Of a stretch of DNA of 64,000 nucleotides, positions 11,878-22,822 are shown piece by piece (positions within the stretch are counted from its first letter, which is position 1; every line of letters starts with the position of its first letter). Both the position numbers and the translations under genes were made by a program. The notes below the pieces were generated by a model that made no database searches, was not told where the DNA came from, and was given only the letters and a program-made list of their open reading frames with translations. Origin of the DNA: Cocos nucifera (Eukaryota; Streptophyta; Magnoliopsida; Arecales; Arecaceae); NCBI GenBank assembly GCA_006176705.1, contig QRFJ01005363.1, positions 36,178 through 100,177 on the forward strand, given 5' to 3'.

Positions 11878-13460
11878 TGGCATCAAGAGTGAGATGATGA
11901 TGTTCGAGCTCCTAGCCTACCCTTGAGCCTTCTTCCATTTTCACTGCTGCACCATCGGAGTCGCCAGAGGGCCTTGTAGAGGCAGGTTCGAGTGAGCTAG
12001 CCCCGATAGGTATTTTCATATTCTTTATACAATAAAATTTGATTTTAATCTACCAAGCTATTAGGTTTATAGATGGCTATCATACTAATATTCTATTCAT
12101 TATTTTTTTAGGTCATTCTTTATCGATGGTGAGGCGAGGGCGAGGTCCATCGAAGAACCTCATCCTTGAGCATTGGAGATGCGAGCACGAGGGATAACAT
12201 CTCTGCATTGAGATTTTGCCAGGCTACACCAAGCCTATTAACGGATGGTGCGAGCCATGGCAGATTGAGCTAGGCATCATTTGCCGCAGCTATGCCTCGA
12301 TGATGCTCTTCAATTAGCATTAGGTTACACGACCTCAAAGAAAGGTCCTCTATAGCCACTTACAGGTATAATAATATTTATTTATATATTTAATTAATAT
12401 TATATTCTTATAATATTTATTATTGGTAGGCTATATTTGAGATTATTGATTTTGAGCATGATCATATGCGGCAAGCTGTAGATGATTATTTATGCTCATA
12501 TTTCAAGAAGTATCGACATCGCATTCATCGCTACTAGTATGCTACAGTGCATGACCAGGGGATGGAGGTAGCACGGCAGCGGCCATATGACAGCATTAGT
12601 ATTGAGGATTGGGCTGTCATATGCCGCACGTATGAGGATCTGGCATATCAAATAATTTTTTATTTAAAATTTAATAATTAAATTATTTATTTTTAAATTT
12701 AGTTACTTACTAACTAATTTGACTGTTAATTATGCAGGATCGATATGCCAAAAATGCTGCGAATCAAGCGAGACAGACAGTCTTGCATTATGGGGGTTCG
12801 AGGCCATTCGCTCTCCATAGGAAGTAGATGGTAAGTAATTTTTATTTATCATATTTTAACTCTTCAACTATTTAAAAAATATATTAATTATTCTCAAATT
12901 GTAGAGAGATATAGAGAGTAGCGAGCTTCCTGGTAGGATCGAGATCTACCAGTGGATCCATCAGCGATGGTTAGGGGACTGGATGGTCGGGAGTCGGGAG
13001 CTTTACGTAAGTTTTTCCAACTATTTTTTTTATTAGTATTTTGATTTTCAGTATAAACTTAAAATAGCTATAACTTTAATTTTTAGGATCGTATGATAGA
13101 CATTAGATCCCAGCCTATCATAGAGAGCTCGACCGCACCCACAGATGATGAGATTTATGATCAGGTGCTTGGTACGAGACCCTATTACGTTAGAGGACTA
13201 GGGTATGGGATCAGAGCTCCTACATCTTCATGCTTATGTAGGGCTAGCATCCATGCTACTTGCGATACACGACTGGTGGAGATACAGAGATAGGTTGTTG
13301 AGGATCGATAGTGGACTGCTGAGTTGACTGCATGCGTCGATGAATACTAGCTGTTTCAGTCGTAGATGATGGAGCGAATGACATAGATGGAGCAGATGAT
13401 GCAACTGATGAGGCAGCAGTAGGCCGGTCTGAGCTCCTCTGAGCACTCTCCTCCTTTGGT
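11878..13460 (+). pseudogene. TNPA-like second CACTA gene (plant Ptta/En/Spm family), pseudogene
   Basis: Exon-like blocks are separated by short A/T-rich introns with GT/AG borders. Block 1 is at about 11878-12013. Block 2 begins SLSMVRRGRGPSKN (12115-12365). Block 3 reads YLCSYFKKYRHR... and RQRPYDSISIEDWAVICR (12430-12650). Then come QDRYAKNAANQARQTVLHYG (12738), GRIEIYQWIHQRW (12930) and a C-terminal block from 13086 with SSTAPTDDEIYDQVLG, ending in a Met/Gln-rich coiled coil near 13370. This matches the Ptta/En/Spm plant transposase family (Transposase_24), the DNA-binding partner of TNP2. Internal stops (for example near 12180, 12318 and 12537) make it non-functional. Confidence 0.8.
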
Positions 13461-13734
13461 CTGTTCTTCTTCTCTAGATATTGCCAATGCCTGATGGCCG
13501 ACAGTCTATTTTCTTTTATTTTTATCTTTTTTTTGAATTTTTTATATTTATTTACTAAAAAATATTTTCTATAATATAATATCTTTTTATATAATGAAAT
13601 AATAAAATTTATTGCATGAAATTTATTGTGGATGAAATGATGAAATTTATTTATAAATTTTTATATTTATTTTATAAATTATAAATATAAATATCAAAAA
13701 TATAAAATATATTTGTTTATAAATATTTTAAAAG

Positions 13735-14347
13735 AATAATTTATGATGCAATTATTTGTGATGAAAATCTTCCATCATAAATAAATTTATTATTTATGAT
13801 GAAAATCTTTCATCATAAATAAATTTATTATTTACAATAAAAATCTTTCATCATAAATAAATTTATTATTTATGATGGAAATCTTCCATCATAAATAAAT
13901 TTATTATTTATGATAAAAATTTTGCATCATAAATAAATTTTTATTTATGATGAAAAGTTTTCATCATAAATAATATTTATTTGCAATGAAAACTTTGTCA
14001 CAAATAAATTTACTTTCGATAAAAAATTTTTATCATAAATAATATTTTTATTTATGCTAAAAAATATTTATCAAAAAAATATTTATTTATGATAAAAAAT
14101 TTTACTTACCATCATAAAAGTTTTCATTGCAAATAATTTAATGAATAAATTTTTTTTTCTAACAAAAACAATTCATCATAAAAAAAATTTATTAGTGATG
14201 AAAACTTTTTTTTACAATGCTAATTATTATCTACGATCTCATTTTTTGTGATGAAAAATTAGCTCATCGCTAATAATTATTAGCGACGAAAAGTGATTAT
14301 TTATGATAAAAATATTACATCACAAAAAAAAAGATTTTGTTATGGTG
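13735..14347. repeat. CACTA right subterminal palindromic array and terminus
   Basis: Repeated TTTATGATG, a short AAAATCTT spacer, then CATCATAAATAA units, mirroring the left end. It finishes with the decayed terminus ...TTTTGTTATGGTG. Beyond it the Copia B coding sequence resumes. Confidence 0.8.
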
Positions 14348-15200
14348 CTGGTTTATTCTTTTAGTTGACATGTATCACATATTTTATCTTTTTTAAAATT
14401 TAGCTTAGGTAAGCCAACAACTAAATTTTTTTTGATGAGTTTAGAAAGAGAATGCATACTTATGTGTGTGAGCCAACAAGACTAAAGCCAACTAGTCTCA
14501 TTAATCTTGGTATTCATGACTACTAGGTATTGCATATTTTATAAAGATAGATCATTCAAATCTACCATATAAACATCACCATGCCTATATCCGATGAATC
14601 TCATGCTATCATTATAGGGATTAGTTACAATACTCAAGACACATTCAAATATAACTTTAAAACTCTTATTACATAATTGACTAATATTTAATAGATTATG
14701 TAATTGAGACCATCTATTAATAAAATAATTTTAATAAATGCAGAGGGAATGATACCAATATTATCAACTCCAATGATCTTTTCTTTATCATTATCTCCAA
14801 AGATGACCATCCCTCCATCCTTTGCTTCAAGAGTGATGAATTAAGATTCATCATCGGTCATATATATTGAACATCCACCATCAAGATACTAATTTTTTTT
14901 AATCCTTGGGATGCAAGACACACCTACAAAAAAAATCAAGTTTTAACTTTAGGTACCCAAGCTTTCTTGGATCCTTTTTGGTTAGTGATCATGATGGTTC
15001 CTTTAGGAATCCATATCATTTTTATATGAAAACTACCAAATCTATTAGAAGAGCATCAAAGGATTTATGACCTAGTTTACCACACCTAAAATATGAAATT
15101 ATATTTTGAGGGAGTTCACAAATATATTTTTTAGAAATTTTTATTTCTTTTAGGGGTTATAGCCAAGACCAGCTTTGTCATAAACTATCATTTAGTTTTC
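14348..15200 (-). pseudogene. Copia B pol remnant: protease and pre-integrase domain
   Basis: Minus-strand translation gives the protease motif as YLDGGCSIYMTDDES. The active-site Ser of D-S-G is changed to Gly (14874-14882). It continues KDGGMVIFGDNDKEKIIGV and DGLNY..., typical of copia pol after the protease. The left end gives HSLSKLIKKNLVVGLPKLNF and ICDTCQL, the GAG-pre-integrase zinc motif, just before the CACTA junction. Several frameshifts separate these parts. Confidence 0.8.
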
Positions 15201-16450
15201 AGGGATTATATATAGTTTATTTGAACTTAAAATAAAATTATCTACAATAGATTTCAGCTTATTTACTTTAGTTTTCAAGTTTTGATTTTCTTAGACTAAA
15301 TTTCTATTTCAGCTAAAATATTTTTCTTTTCTTTGAGTAAACATTGATTTTGCATTTCTAGCTCTTCATTTCTTAATCCTAACTTTTTTAGATCATCTAA
15401 TAGGTTATTGAAAGCCTCTTGTAATTCATCAAATATAAAGTCATTTAAAAGTTTAGATGTTACCTTATTTTCATGTACCATGAAACAAAGGTTGACTTCT
15501 TCATGGGTGTCATCATCAGAGCTTGATTCATCACTGTCACTCCAAGTTGCCACCATAGCCTTTTTTCTGAATTTCTTGGAGGCCTTCTTAAATTAAGAGC
15601 ATTCGGATCTAAAGTGCCCCAGCTTCATACATTCGTAATATATTAGGGGCTGCTCTTTGTCCTTCTCTTTGCTTAGCTCTCCTTTGGTTAATAGCCTTCT
15701 TCTTAATCCTTGCCTTTTTTCTTCATAAATCTCTAGAATTTCTGAGTGATGAGTGTAAGCTCTTCATCTTCATATTCATTATTTGATTGATCCAAGTCTT
15801 CCTCTTCTTGAACAATCAACTTGAGAGAAATAGTCTTCTTTTTTTGATTTTTTCTTCATTGTGTTGCTTCATGGTGAGTTCATGTATCATGAGTGACTCG
15901 ATCGAGAAGCTCTTCTAATGGTAAGATATTAAGAACTTTTGTCTTTTGAATCATTATGACCTTTGCCTCTTATATTCTTGGTAGAGATCTAAGAACTTTT
16001 CTCACAAGATCTCTACTAATATAGAGTTTACCAAGACTCTTAAGCCCATTAATGATATCAGTAAAGTGTGTATACATTTGGATAATAGACTCATCCAGTT
16101 CTATTTTAAAAAATTCATATTTATGGATAAGCATGTTGATTTTAGACTCTTTTACCTAATTAATCCCTTCATGAGTTACCTCTAGTCTATTTTATATTTT
16201 CTTAGTAGAATTGCATGTGAAAATTCTATTGAATTCATTTGCATCTAGAGCATAGTATAAAACATTCATGATTTTTGTATTGAGTTGAGCCATCCTCTTG
16301 TCAATCTCATCCCACTCATTTTCAGATTTGAGAATATCCTTTCCATCAATTTATTTTATGGATGAGTGAGATTCATTCATTATGATACTCTACATGTCAT
16401 AGTCAAGATCTTGAATAAAAATATTTATCCGAGCTTTCTAATATGTATAA
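15200..16450 (-). pseudogene. Copia B gag pseudogene
   Basis: The best-preserved frame (15296-15556) encodes the acidic and coiled-coil tail after the zinc knuckle (LLDDLKKLGLRNEELEMQN). The knuckle region at 15600-15650 and the UBN2-like core at 15950-16170 are recognisable only by alignment to Copia A. Stops and small indels are frequent. Its role would be particle assembly. Confidence 0.75.
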
Positions 16451-16554
16451 TTTGATCCATTGAAGAGTAGAGATCGGTTTGTGGATTGCCACTTGGCAAG
16501 TGACCATAGATCTTTAACTTTTAATGGTAAAATCAAAAAAGAACTAAAGCACCG

Positions 16555-16567
16555 AACTCTAATACCA
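16555..16567 (-). promoter_or_regulatory. Degenerate initiator-Met primer-binding site (Copia B)
   Basis: The minus strand reads TGGTATTAGAGTT, aligned with the intact site of Copia A but carrying C-to-T type changes. Confidence 0.75.
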
Positions 16568-16572
16568 CTTAT

Positions 16573-17908
16573 TGTCTAGCTATGCAACTCAAGAGATGAG
16601 CTAAATTAAGTTTTTTTAAAAAAATTAAGCAAAAAATAGAATTGCAAGATGCACATTTGATGATTTAAGTGAAGTAGAGTGAGTGAAACTAGCAAAGTTT
16701 GAAGGCTTAATTTGAAAAGAAAAGAGTCAACACAATAGAGCAAATAAAAGAAAAGTAAGCAACACAAACAAGAGGATTTATAGTGGTTCATGCCAACCTT
16801 GCACCTACATCCACTCCCCAAGCTCCTACTTAAAAATTTCAATCCAATATCCATATTCAAACTGAATACAATATTGAATACTCCGATCTCAGCTATCCAA
16901 GCTAGACACTTATTTTTCGTGTACATGCCAATCTAATATAGTCTGATTCAAGATTTGGATCAACCTTTCTAAGCTTTGGAACCTCCCAAAATTTGAATCC
17001 CAAATTAGTGTACAAGATACAAAAGGAATATAAAGTTCAACACAATAAGCTCCTTAAAGAGCACAATAAATCTTTAAATACTTTTACACATATTAGAAGA
17101 AGGTTTTAGAAATTCTCTCAAAAGGATTGAAGACTTGAATGAGCGTTGAAGAAGTGGTTGAGCTTGAAATCAATGCTTCTATTGCTTAGGATTGAGATTC
17201 TTTTTGAGCTGACTATTCTTTTGATTTTTCTTATATTTTTTTTTCAATGCTTTTAAACCTTCAATTAATACTGGAGAATGAATATTAGCTATTTTGTAGC
17301 TGTTGGAGATAAATTGGATGGCATTAAATATGCTAAAATGGAGCAGAAAATAGCTATTACAGAATTTTCCACCATAGGGGGCGACCCTTGGGTCGACCCC
17401 TAGAAAAGGGTCGCCCCATGGGGCGCCCTTTTCGCAATAGGCAAGAAAATTAGTTTTTGTTCTATGCTTAAGATCTACAGGGGATGACTCATGGGTTGTC
17501 CCTCTTCCATAGGATGACCTAGGGGTCGTTCCTTTTCTACATGCCACTCCTAATCTTATTTGTCAGCATGCTAAATTAAGAAAGGTCAACCTAGGGTTTG
17601 CCCTTTTTTCTCAAACTATCATTTTTTTTTCATTTTTAGGTTTCTAAAAAGTTTGAAAATACCTCCAAATGAATCGATGTCATCTTGAAAATTCTTGAGA
17701 CTTCGAAAAACTTTAATTTTACCTCCAACTTAAGAAATTTATTATTTTGACCATCTCCAACCATTTCTTTCAATACAAAATTTCTTGAAATTTTTGAAAT
17801 AACTTTTTAAAATATCTTCAAGGATAAAATCATTAGTATCTCTTTCAATTATTTTATGCTCATCAAAATCAATTCTAGAAATAACATTAACTCATATAGT
17901 TGAAATCA
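16573..17908 (-). repeat. 5' LTR of Copia B
   Basis: About 1.34 kb from TGTCTAGCTATG to ...TTGAAATCA. It matches the LTR of Copia A, including the GGGTCGACCC-like motifs and the conserved outer 100 bp. No second LTR for this element is present in the window. Confidence 0.75.
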
Positions 17909-18364
17909 TATTAATTTTAAAATTTATTAAATATTTATGATATCTTTTTCTAGAAAGTTTTAATACATATTTAGTGATAAAATATTATCATCAAAAAAAT
18001 CAAAATTAGTAGCAATGATACTAATTTAAAATAATAATAAATCATAACTAATTAATAATAAAACTATTAGTTATATAATGATGTATAAATAATAAAATAT
18101 ATTTCATTAATAAATAATTAATATTTTATAATAAATTTATAAATATTTAATCCAAACATATTATTCTTACAAAATATCTTCATAATATTATAAATTTAGC
18201 AATATCTATAAATAACCATCATAATATTATAAATTTCTATAATATTTTTTAAAATCATTACTATAGAATGCAATTAATTGTAGCAGTTATAAAATTCCAA
18301 CTTTTAGCAAGACTCTTAATAAAGTGCTACAATATTAATTATCTTTTATTGCATTTGTTGAAAA
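17909..18364. other. AT-rich stretch, no gene seen
   Basis: A/T-rich DNA with loosely repeated TTAGTGATAAAATATTATCATC-type pieces resembling CACTA subterminal sequence, broken into words shorter than 20 bases. No coding potential is recognised. Confidence 0.5.
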
Positions 18365-18445
18365 CACTACTACAAAAAATTTATGATAATACATTTTTTT
18401 AATATTACTAAAATTCTGTCACTATAGGCTATTTTTGTTGTAGTT
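18365..18445. mobile_element. 81-bp CACTA-type MITE
   Basis: It starts CACTACTACAAAAAAT and ends ATTTTTGTTGTAGTT, which reverse-complements to AACTACAACAAAAAT, so the two ends form a terminal inverted repeat. It is too short to encode anything. It truncates the downstream side of the LINE fragment that follows. Confidence 0.55.
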
Positions 18446-19600
18446 TATTATCCTCCTCAAAGGAATTTTTGTTACCATCTTTAAGAAAATGAATTTCATT
18501 CTTTCAGCATCTAATAATAGTAACCTGATAAAAGAAATTCGTATGCCTATCCCCTCCTTCAGCTAAGATATCTTTGATTTTTACCTCTACATAATCTCTT
18601 ACTGATAGGCAAGTAAATTATGTTGGGCTAATTTAGCATGAAGAACAAACATATCATCATCAGACAAACAACCCTCATCACACTCCTTTGTAATTTTGAT
18701 ATTTCTTTTTCAACACCCTTTAGTTTTCTAATAGTTTTCCCCACTATCCTCCTATTCCAAGGCTTGAGTCTCCTCTTAAGAAGCTCCAATTTCTCAGATA
18801 CATGGTGCATAGCATCCTCTCTAATAGGAATGGCCTAAAATTATGAACAATGTTCCAAGAATGAGGGTAGTATAACTAAAACTTCTCAAATCTAAAATGA
18901 GGTTTATGAAAACTTTCAAAAGCAATCTCAATAGTGATGACGGACCTAGTAATCTGGATAATTTTGAATCCATCCCTTAGTAGCAAGAGCTCGATCAAGT
19001 CTCTTCTTATAAAGTGAACACTTGAATACACTAGATCAGATAGACCATTTGAAGATATAAAGGATATAAAATCTCATATACCAATTTTCTCAGTAAAAGG
19101 TTTGATAGTTAACTTCTAAAATGGTCTATTGATGTAATTAAAGTCACCAGCAAGTAAAGTTTGTAAGCCTTGATTGATTATAATAGAAGTCTCTATCCAT
19201 AGCAATCGCAAATGCTAATATTCCCAATCAGTGCATATGGCTGATAGAATCTATGGATATTTTCTTAGCTCTATTATAACAAATATCACTTGCTGTGAAC
19301 TCCTATTAAAATCCTCAACTTTTATATTATCTTGCTTCCAAATTGCAACCACCCTTAATTATGCCCTTGTGATTCTACTACATGAAAACACCAACTTAGA
19401 TGAAGATGAACTAAAAATCTCAACTTTAGAGCATGGCAGGTTACAAAAGAAACAATCCCGATTTACATGAACTATCTTTACTTGCGCCACCGGACAGACA
19501 TATACTTGTAGCATTTTAAGAAAAGGTGCATCCAAGCTTAGGATACCCTCCATGTCATCAACGGGAGATATACCAACATAAACTACTATTTGATCAGTTA
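18446..19600 (-). pseudogene. L1-type LINE fragment (endonuclease to pre-RT region)
   Basis: Read on the minus strand, 19125-19170 gives GLQTLLAGDFNYIN, containing the GDFN signature of the LINE apurinic endonuclease. Further on come SNGLSDLVYSS, then RLDRALATKGWIQNYPDY near 18960-19010, and the conserved helix LKRRLKPWNRRIVGKTIRKL with LKGVEKEISKLQ (18700-18790) that precedes reverse transcriptase in plant L1 elements. Traces of the next motif (LKEG...) lie near 18555. The reverse transcriptase itself is absent. Several frameshifts and stops are present. It would have nicked target DNA for target-primed reverse transcription. Confidence 0.82.
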
Positions 19601-20252
19601 CGAATTTTCATTAATTTTAAATTTGGAGCTGCAACTTTTTTTTTCTTTTCTTTCTTGTCTTTTTGCCCCTATTTTCCCCAATAATAAACCATTGGTCTTT
19701 TGTTTATAATGAGTTAATCTGTTCTTTGGCCAGATGTCGATCTTACACTAGGCTAAAAAAATTGTGGATGGTTTGGACAAATATGATCATTTGGAATTTT
19801 TTGACGGATCACTGATAGATTTTCATAAAAAAAAGGAGTGACAAAATATAATTGACATGTCTCAAAATTTTTAACAAATTTCTATGGATTATTTATTAAA
19901 AATAACTCCATCAAAACATCCATCAAAACATCTATCAGAATTTTTAAAAAAATATTTAAAATAATATAAAAAATATTTGTGAGTGATTTTATGATAAATT
20001 ATTTATCAGTAATGTTTCTGATAGAAAATTCCATCAAAAACATAATTTTAATAATTTTTAAATGATTGGAATAGTTATTTCTGATGGAAAAATTGTCAAA
20101 AATATTTTAACAAATAGAGGTGGATTTTGTGATGGATAATCCATCACAAATGAACATAAAACATAATATCAATAATTTTTAAATTATTAGAACATTTATT
20201 TCTGATAGAAAAGTTGTCAAAAATATTTTAATAAATAGAAATAGATTTTGTT
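19601..20252. repeat. CACTA-like subterminal array, left flank of the Copia-1 insertion
   Basis: From about 19780, repeats of GATGGATAATCCATCA-like palindromes and TTTCTGATGGAAAA with TTGTCAAAAATATTTTAA linkers. The same family occurs at 47380-47890. The array breaks at 20252 inside an ATTTTGT-GATGGATAAT unit and resumes at 42981 with ATGGATAATCTATCA, marking the Copia-1 insertion. 19601-19780 holds nothing recognised. Confidence 0.65.
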
Positions 20253-22803
20253 TGAAGGAAAAGCTAGGTTTTTTTACTATAGAATCCATCTGATCAAATT
20301 AGATTTACAGCAAAATATTTTAAATTTTTTTATGATCTGATTAGATTTAATAATTTTTAGATCTGATTAGACTGATCTAAAATTAAAAGCAAAAATAAAT
20401 TAAAAATAGTGATATATGATATCACCTGATCGGGTGAACCGTTCATCCTGCAGCGATGATTTGTTGTTGCCAAGGTTCTGACTTTAATCGTGTACACGTC
20501 TGGCTTCTACTGGTATCCACTCATATCAGATCTAGAAGTCTCCTCCTTCTAGATTTGATCTCAAAAGATTTGATCTGGAATTAATCAGGGATGCCTTCGA
20601 AATGATCTTTGACGGCAGCATTTTCATACAACCCTTTGGACATGGAGAACAGGAAGAGATCTGGAATATGAGGTATGGAGATGAAGATTTTGGCAGAACT
20701 TTGTCGTAAAGTAATTTTGATATACAATAGCACGCGCAGGGCCCTTAAAATAGACCAAACCAAGAGTCCCTTCGCATGTGACTTTGACCAAATCAAAGAT
20801 AACATGTAGAAGGACTCTATATATGATCTCCACACCCCACCCTCTAATTCTTTTGATTTTGTCACACAAAATTCAAAGAAAATGGCATGGAACAAAAAGA
20901 TAGGAAGGAGGGTGGCGCAAGCAATTTATCTCCTTTGAATTTGAATCAAATTCAAATGCGTTGACATTTTCAAATCCTCTTCAAAAGAGGCTCTCCACGT
21001 TATCCATATGGGGCGCACGACCAAGAGGGGATGTGCACCCATCTCTCCCTCACAAAATGCCTGGGGCATGCGCCCCTAGGAAATCTCCAAGGGGACGCGC
21101 CCTTTATCCTTTAATTCCTACATACGAGTCAACTCTTGACCCTTGTCTTGTTCTCATTTTATGGATTTTTATGACAAGCCCTTTTCAAGTCCCATCCAAT
21201 AGAATTAGGGCAAGTCCTAATCAAGTTAGGATTATCCTTAATTAGACTATGACTAGGTCCAGTCAGATCAAGATAAATCCATATAGAATTTTCGGAAGAG
21301 GCTTATTCGAATTTTATCTCATGATTTTAGGATAAATTCTGATTTGGTTAAGACAACTCTTATCCTATTCCCATCTTATGAAATTTAGGACAAGCCTTGA
21401 TCAGACTAGGATAAGATCAAGTTAGATCAAGATAAATTCCTATAGGATATTTGGAAGAGCCTTGTCCAAATTTTATCGCATGATTTTAGGACAAACTCTA
21501 ATCTCATCAGGACAAGCCTTATTTTGATAAGGACAAGCCTGTTCTGACTAGGACAAACTCCAGTCAGACTAGGATAAGCCCATACAAGACTTTCGAATGA
21601 GGCAAATCTAATTTGACTTAGTCGAGACGAACCAGAAAGACTATAGAAGAAAATATTAGGCTTAATCATGTGCTAGCATGATTTTCTTGAACCTAATCGA
21701 ATCTAATCCAAATCAATCAAACTAGATTAGTCTAATTGATGACATCCAGACCCAAATTCTTATTTGTGTGATCCAATTAGATTCAGTTCTATATGATAAT
21801 GAGACATGTCGTGATCTCTATCATCGACATCATTGAAATACCTTTCGATGGATTAAAAATCTTCTGATTCATCCAATTAGAATCGTCGATCATCAACATT
21901 ATTCTAATTGATCCCAAAATCCACCAGTGACATCTAGTAGTATATGGTGGCAATCCATCAAAATCAAATAGCGAATCTCTCGATGCAGCTATCTATGTGA
22001 TTGGATTCTTCTATCATGAGCCCCAATAGGATTAGGGTTAAGGTGAACTCGTCAAACCCAACATCCATCATATGAATGAATCATTCGATTCTAGTTTGAT
22101 GTGAAATCCTAATAGAAGCTCCATTCTTTTATTTCACACTACCATGGCTATAGGTTTTAGGACTCGATCTTATGATCATCATAGGAGCACTCCTCTTCTA
22201 CCAAGATTGATAGATCCCATCTTGGTGTGATCCAGTTCCTACAATGAACATGCTATAGCCAATATACACCTCAGGATTTCAAATAGCTAGGAGATCGAGT
22301 TATGGTGTAGTTAAACTATAATACCCTCAAGGTGAACTACCGATGCACCTCAGGTCAATGAGCCAAACACACCTGCAGCATCGAGCTAGTCATCAACGAG
22401 AAGATAGACTTCCTTATGACTGCTCGAGATGGTCATGCTCCATGCCCTCGTTCTCAATGAGTACTTGTACACTCGCTCTGGTGTCTCCACACCATAGACT
22501 TAAGACTCATCTATCCTAAGAAAGCGATCATATACCGATCTTCTAGATCGATCATGATCCTCATGATGATCCTACGATCGAAAGTAGTTTATGAGTTAAT
22601 TATGATAACACATATCTTAAATTCTCAACTCTTGAGAATACATGTTATCATGCCCATTAACTCAAAAGATGTATCATAGATACTTTAATACATAATATGA
22701 TAAAATAATTAATCTATTTATTAATTTTAAATCAAAATTATAAAATACCTCTAGAAAATATTTTATAAGTGTCGACTCTGGCTTCTAGAGCACATATCTA
22801 ATA
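20253..22803 (-). repeat. Copia-1 3' LTR (left)
   Basis: Begins TGAAGGAAAAGCTAG and ends CACATATCTAATA, where the final CA has become TA. It aligns with 28742-29575 plus 41183-42980 and with 59427-61707. It contains a partly duplicated internal unit of about 185 bp (CAGATCAAGATAAAT..., 21260-21560). An 81-104 aa open frame at 20581-20895 also appears in the right LTR copy (29163-29429), which is expected from LTR homology. Confidence 0.85.
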
Positions 22804-22822
22804 AATTTTTACCTGACCTAAA

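Larger units (their letters stand above)
3087..14347 (+). mobile_element. Large En/Spm (CACTA) DNA transposon, decayed
   Basis: The termini read TACTATAAGAAATC on the left and, reverse-complemented, CACCATAACAAAATC on the right. Both are one or two changes from CACTATAAGAAAATC. Inside each end lie dense arrays of a short palindromic motif (TTTATGATG/CATCATAAA), the arrangement that TNPA-type proteins bind in this superfamily. Two pseudogenes in the interior match the two CACTA genes: a TNP2 transposase (8028-11726) and a TNPA-like gene (11878-13460). The right end interrupts the integrase-proximal region of Copia B. The left end touches the LTR of Copia A, so a clean 3-bp target duplication is not visible. 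At 11.3 kb it has autonomous size, but stops in both genes make it inactive. Confidence 0.85.
14348..17908 (-). mobile_element. SIRE/Maximus-like Copia element B, 5' part
   Basis: The layout is the same as Copia A: LTR 16573-17908, primer-binding site, gag, protease, and the start of the pre-integrase region, cut at 14347 by the CACTA element. It aligns with 1-3084 throughout (compare GAATGCATACT near 14450 with the same word near 32). The CACTA therefore inserted into, or beside, an element of this family. It is dead, with stops throughout. Confidence 0.82.

Noticed and set aside
20581..20895. 104/81-aa minus-strand frames repeated at 29163-29429
   Set aside because: Similarity is expected because both lie at the same place of two LTR copies; the third family LTR does not keep the frame.
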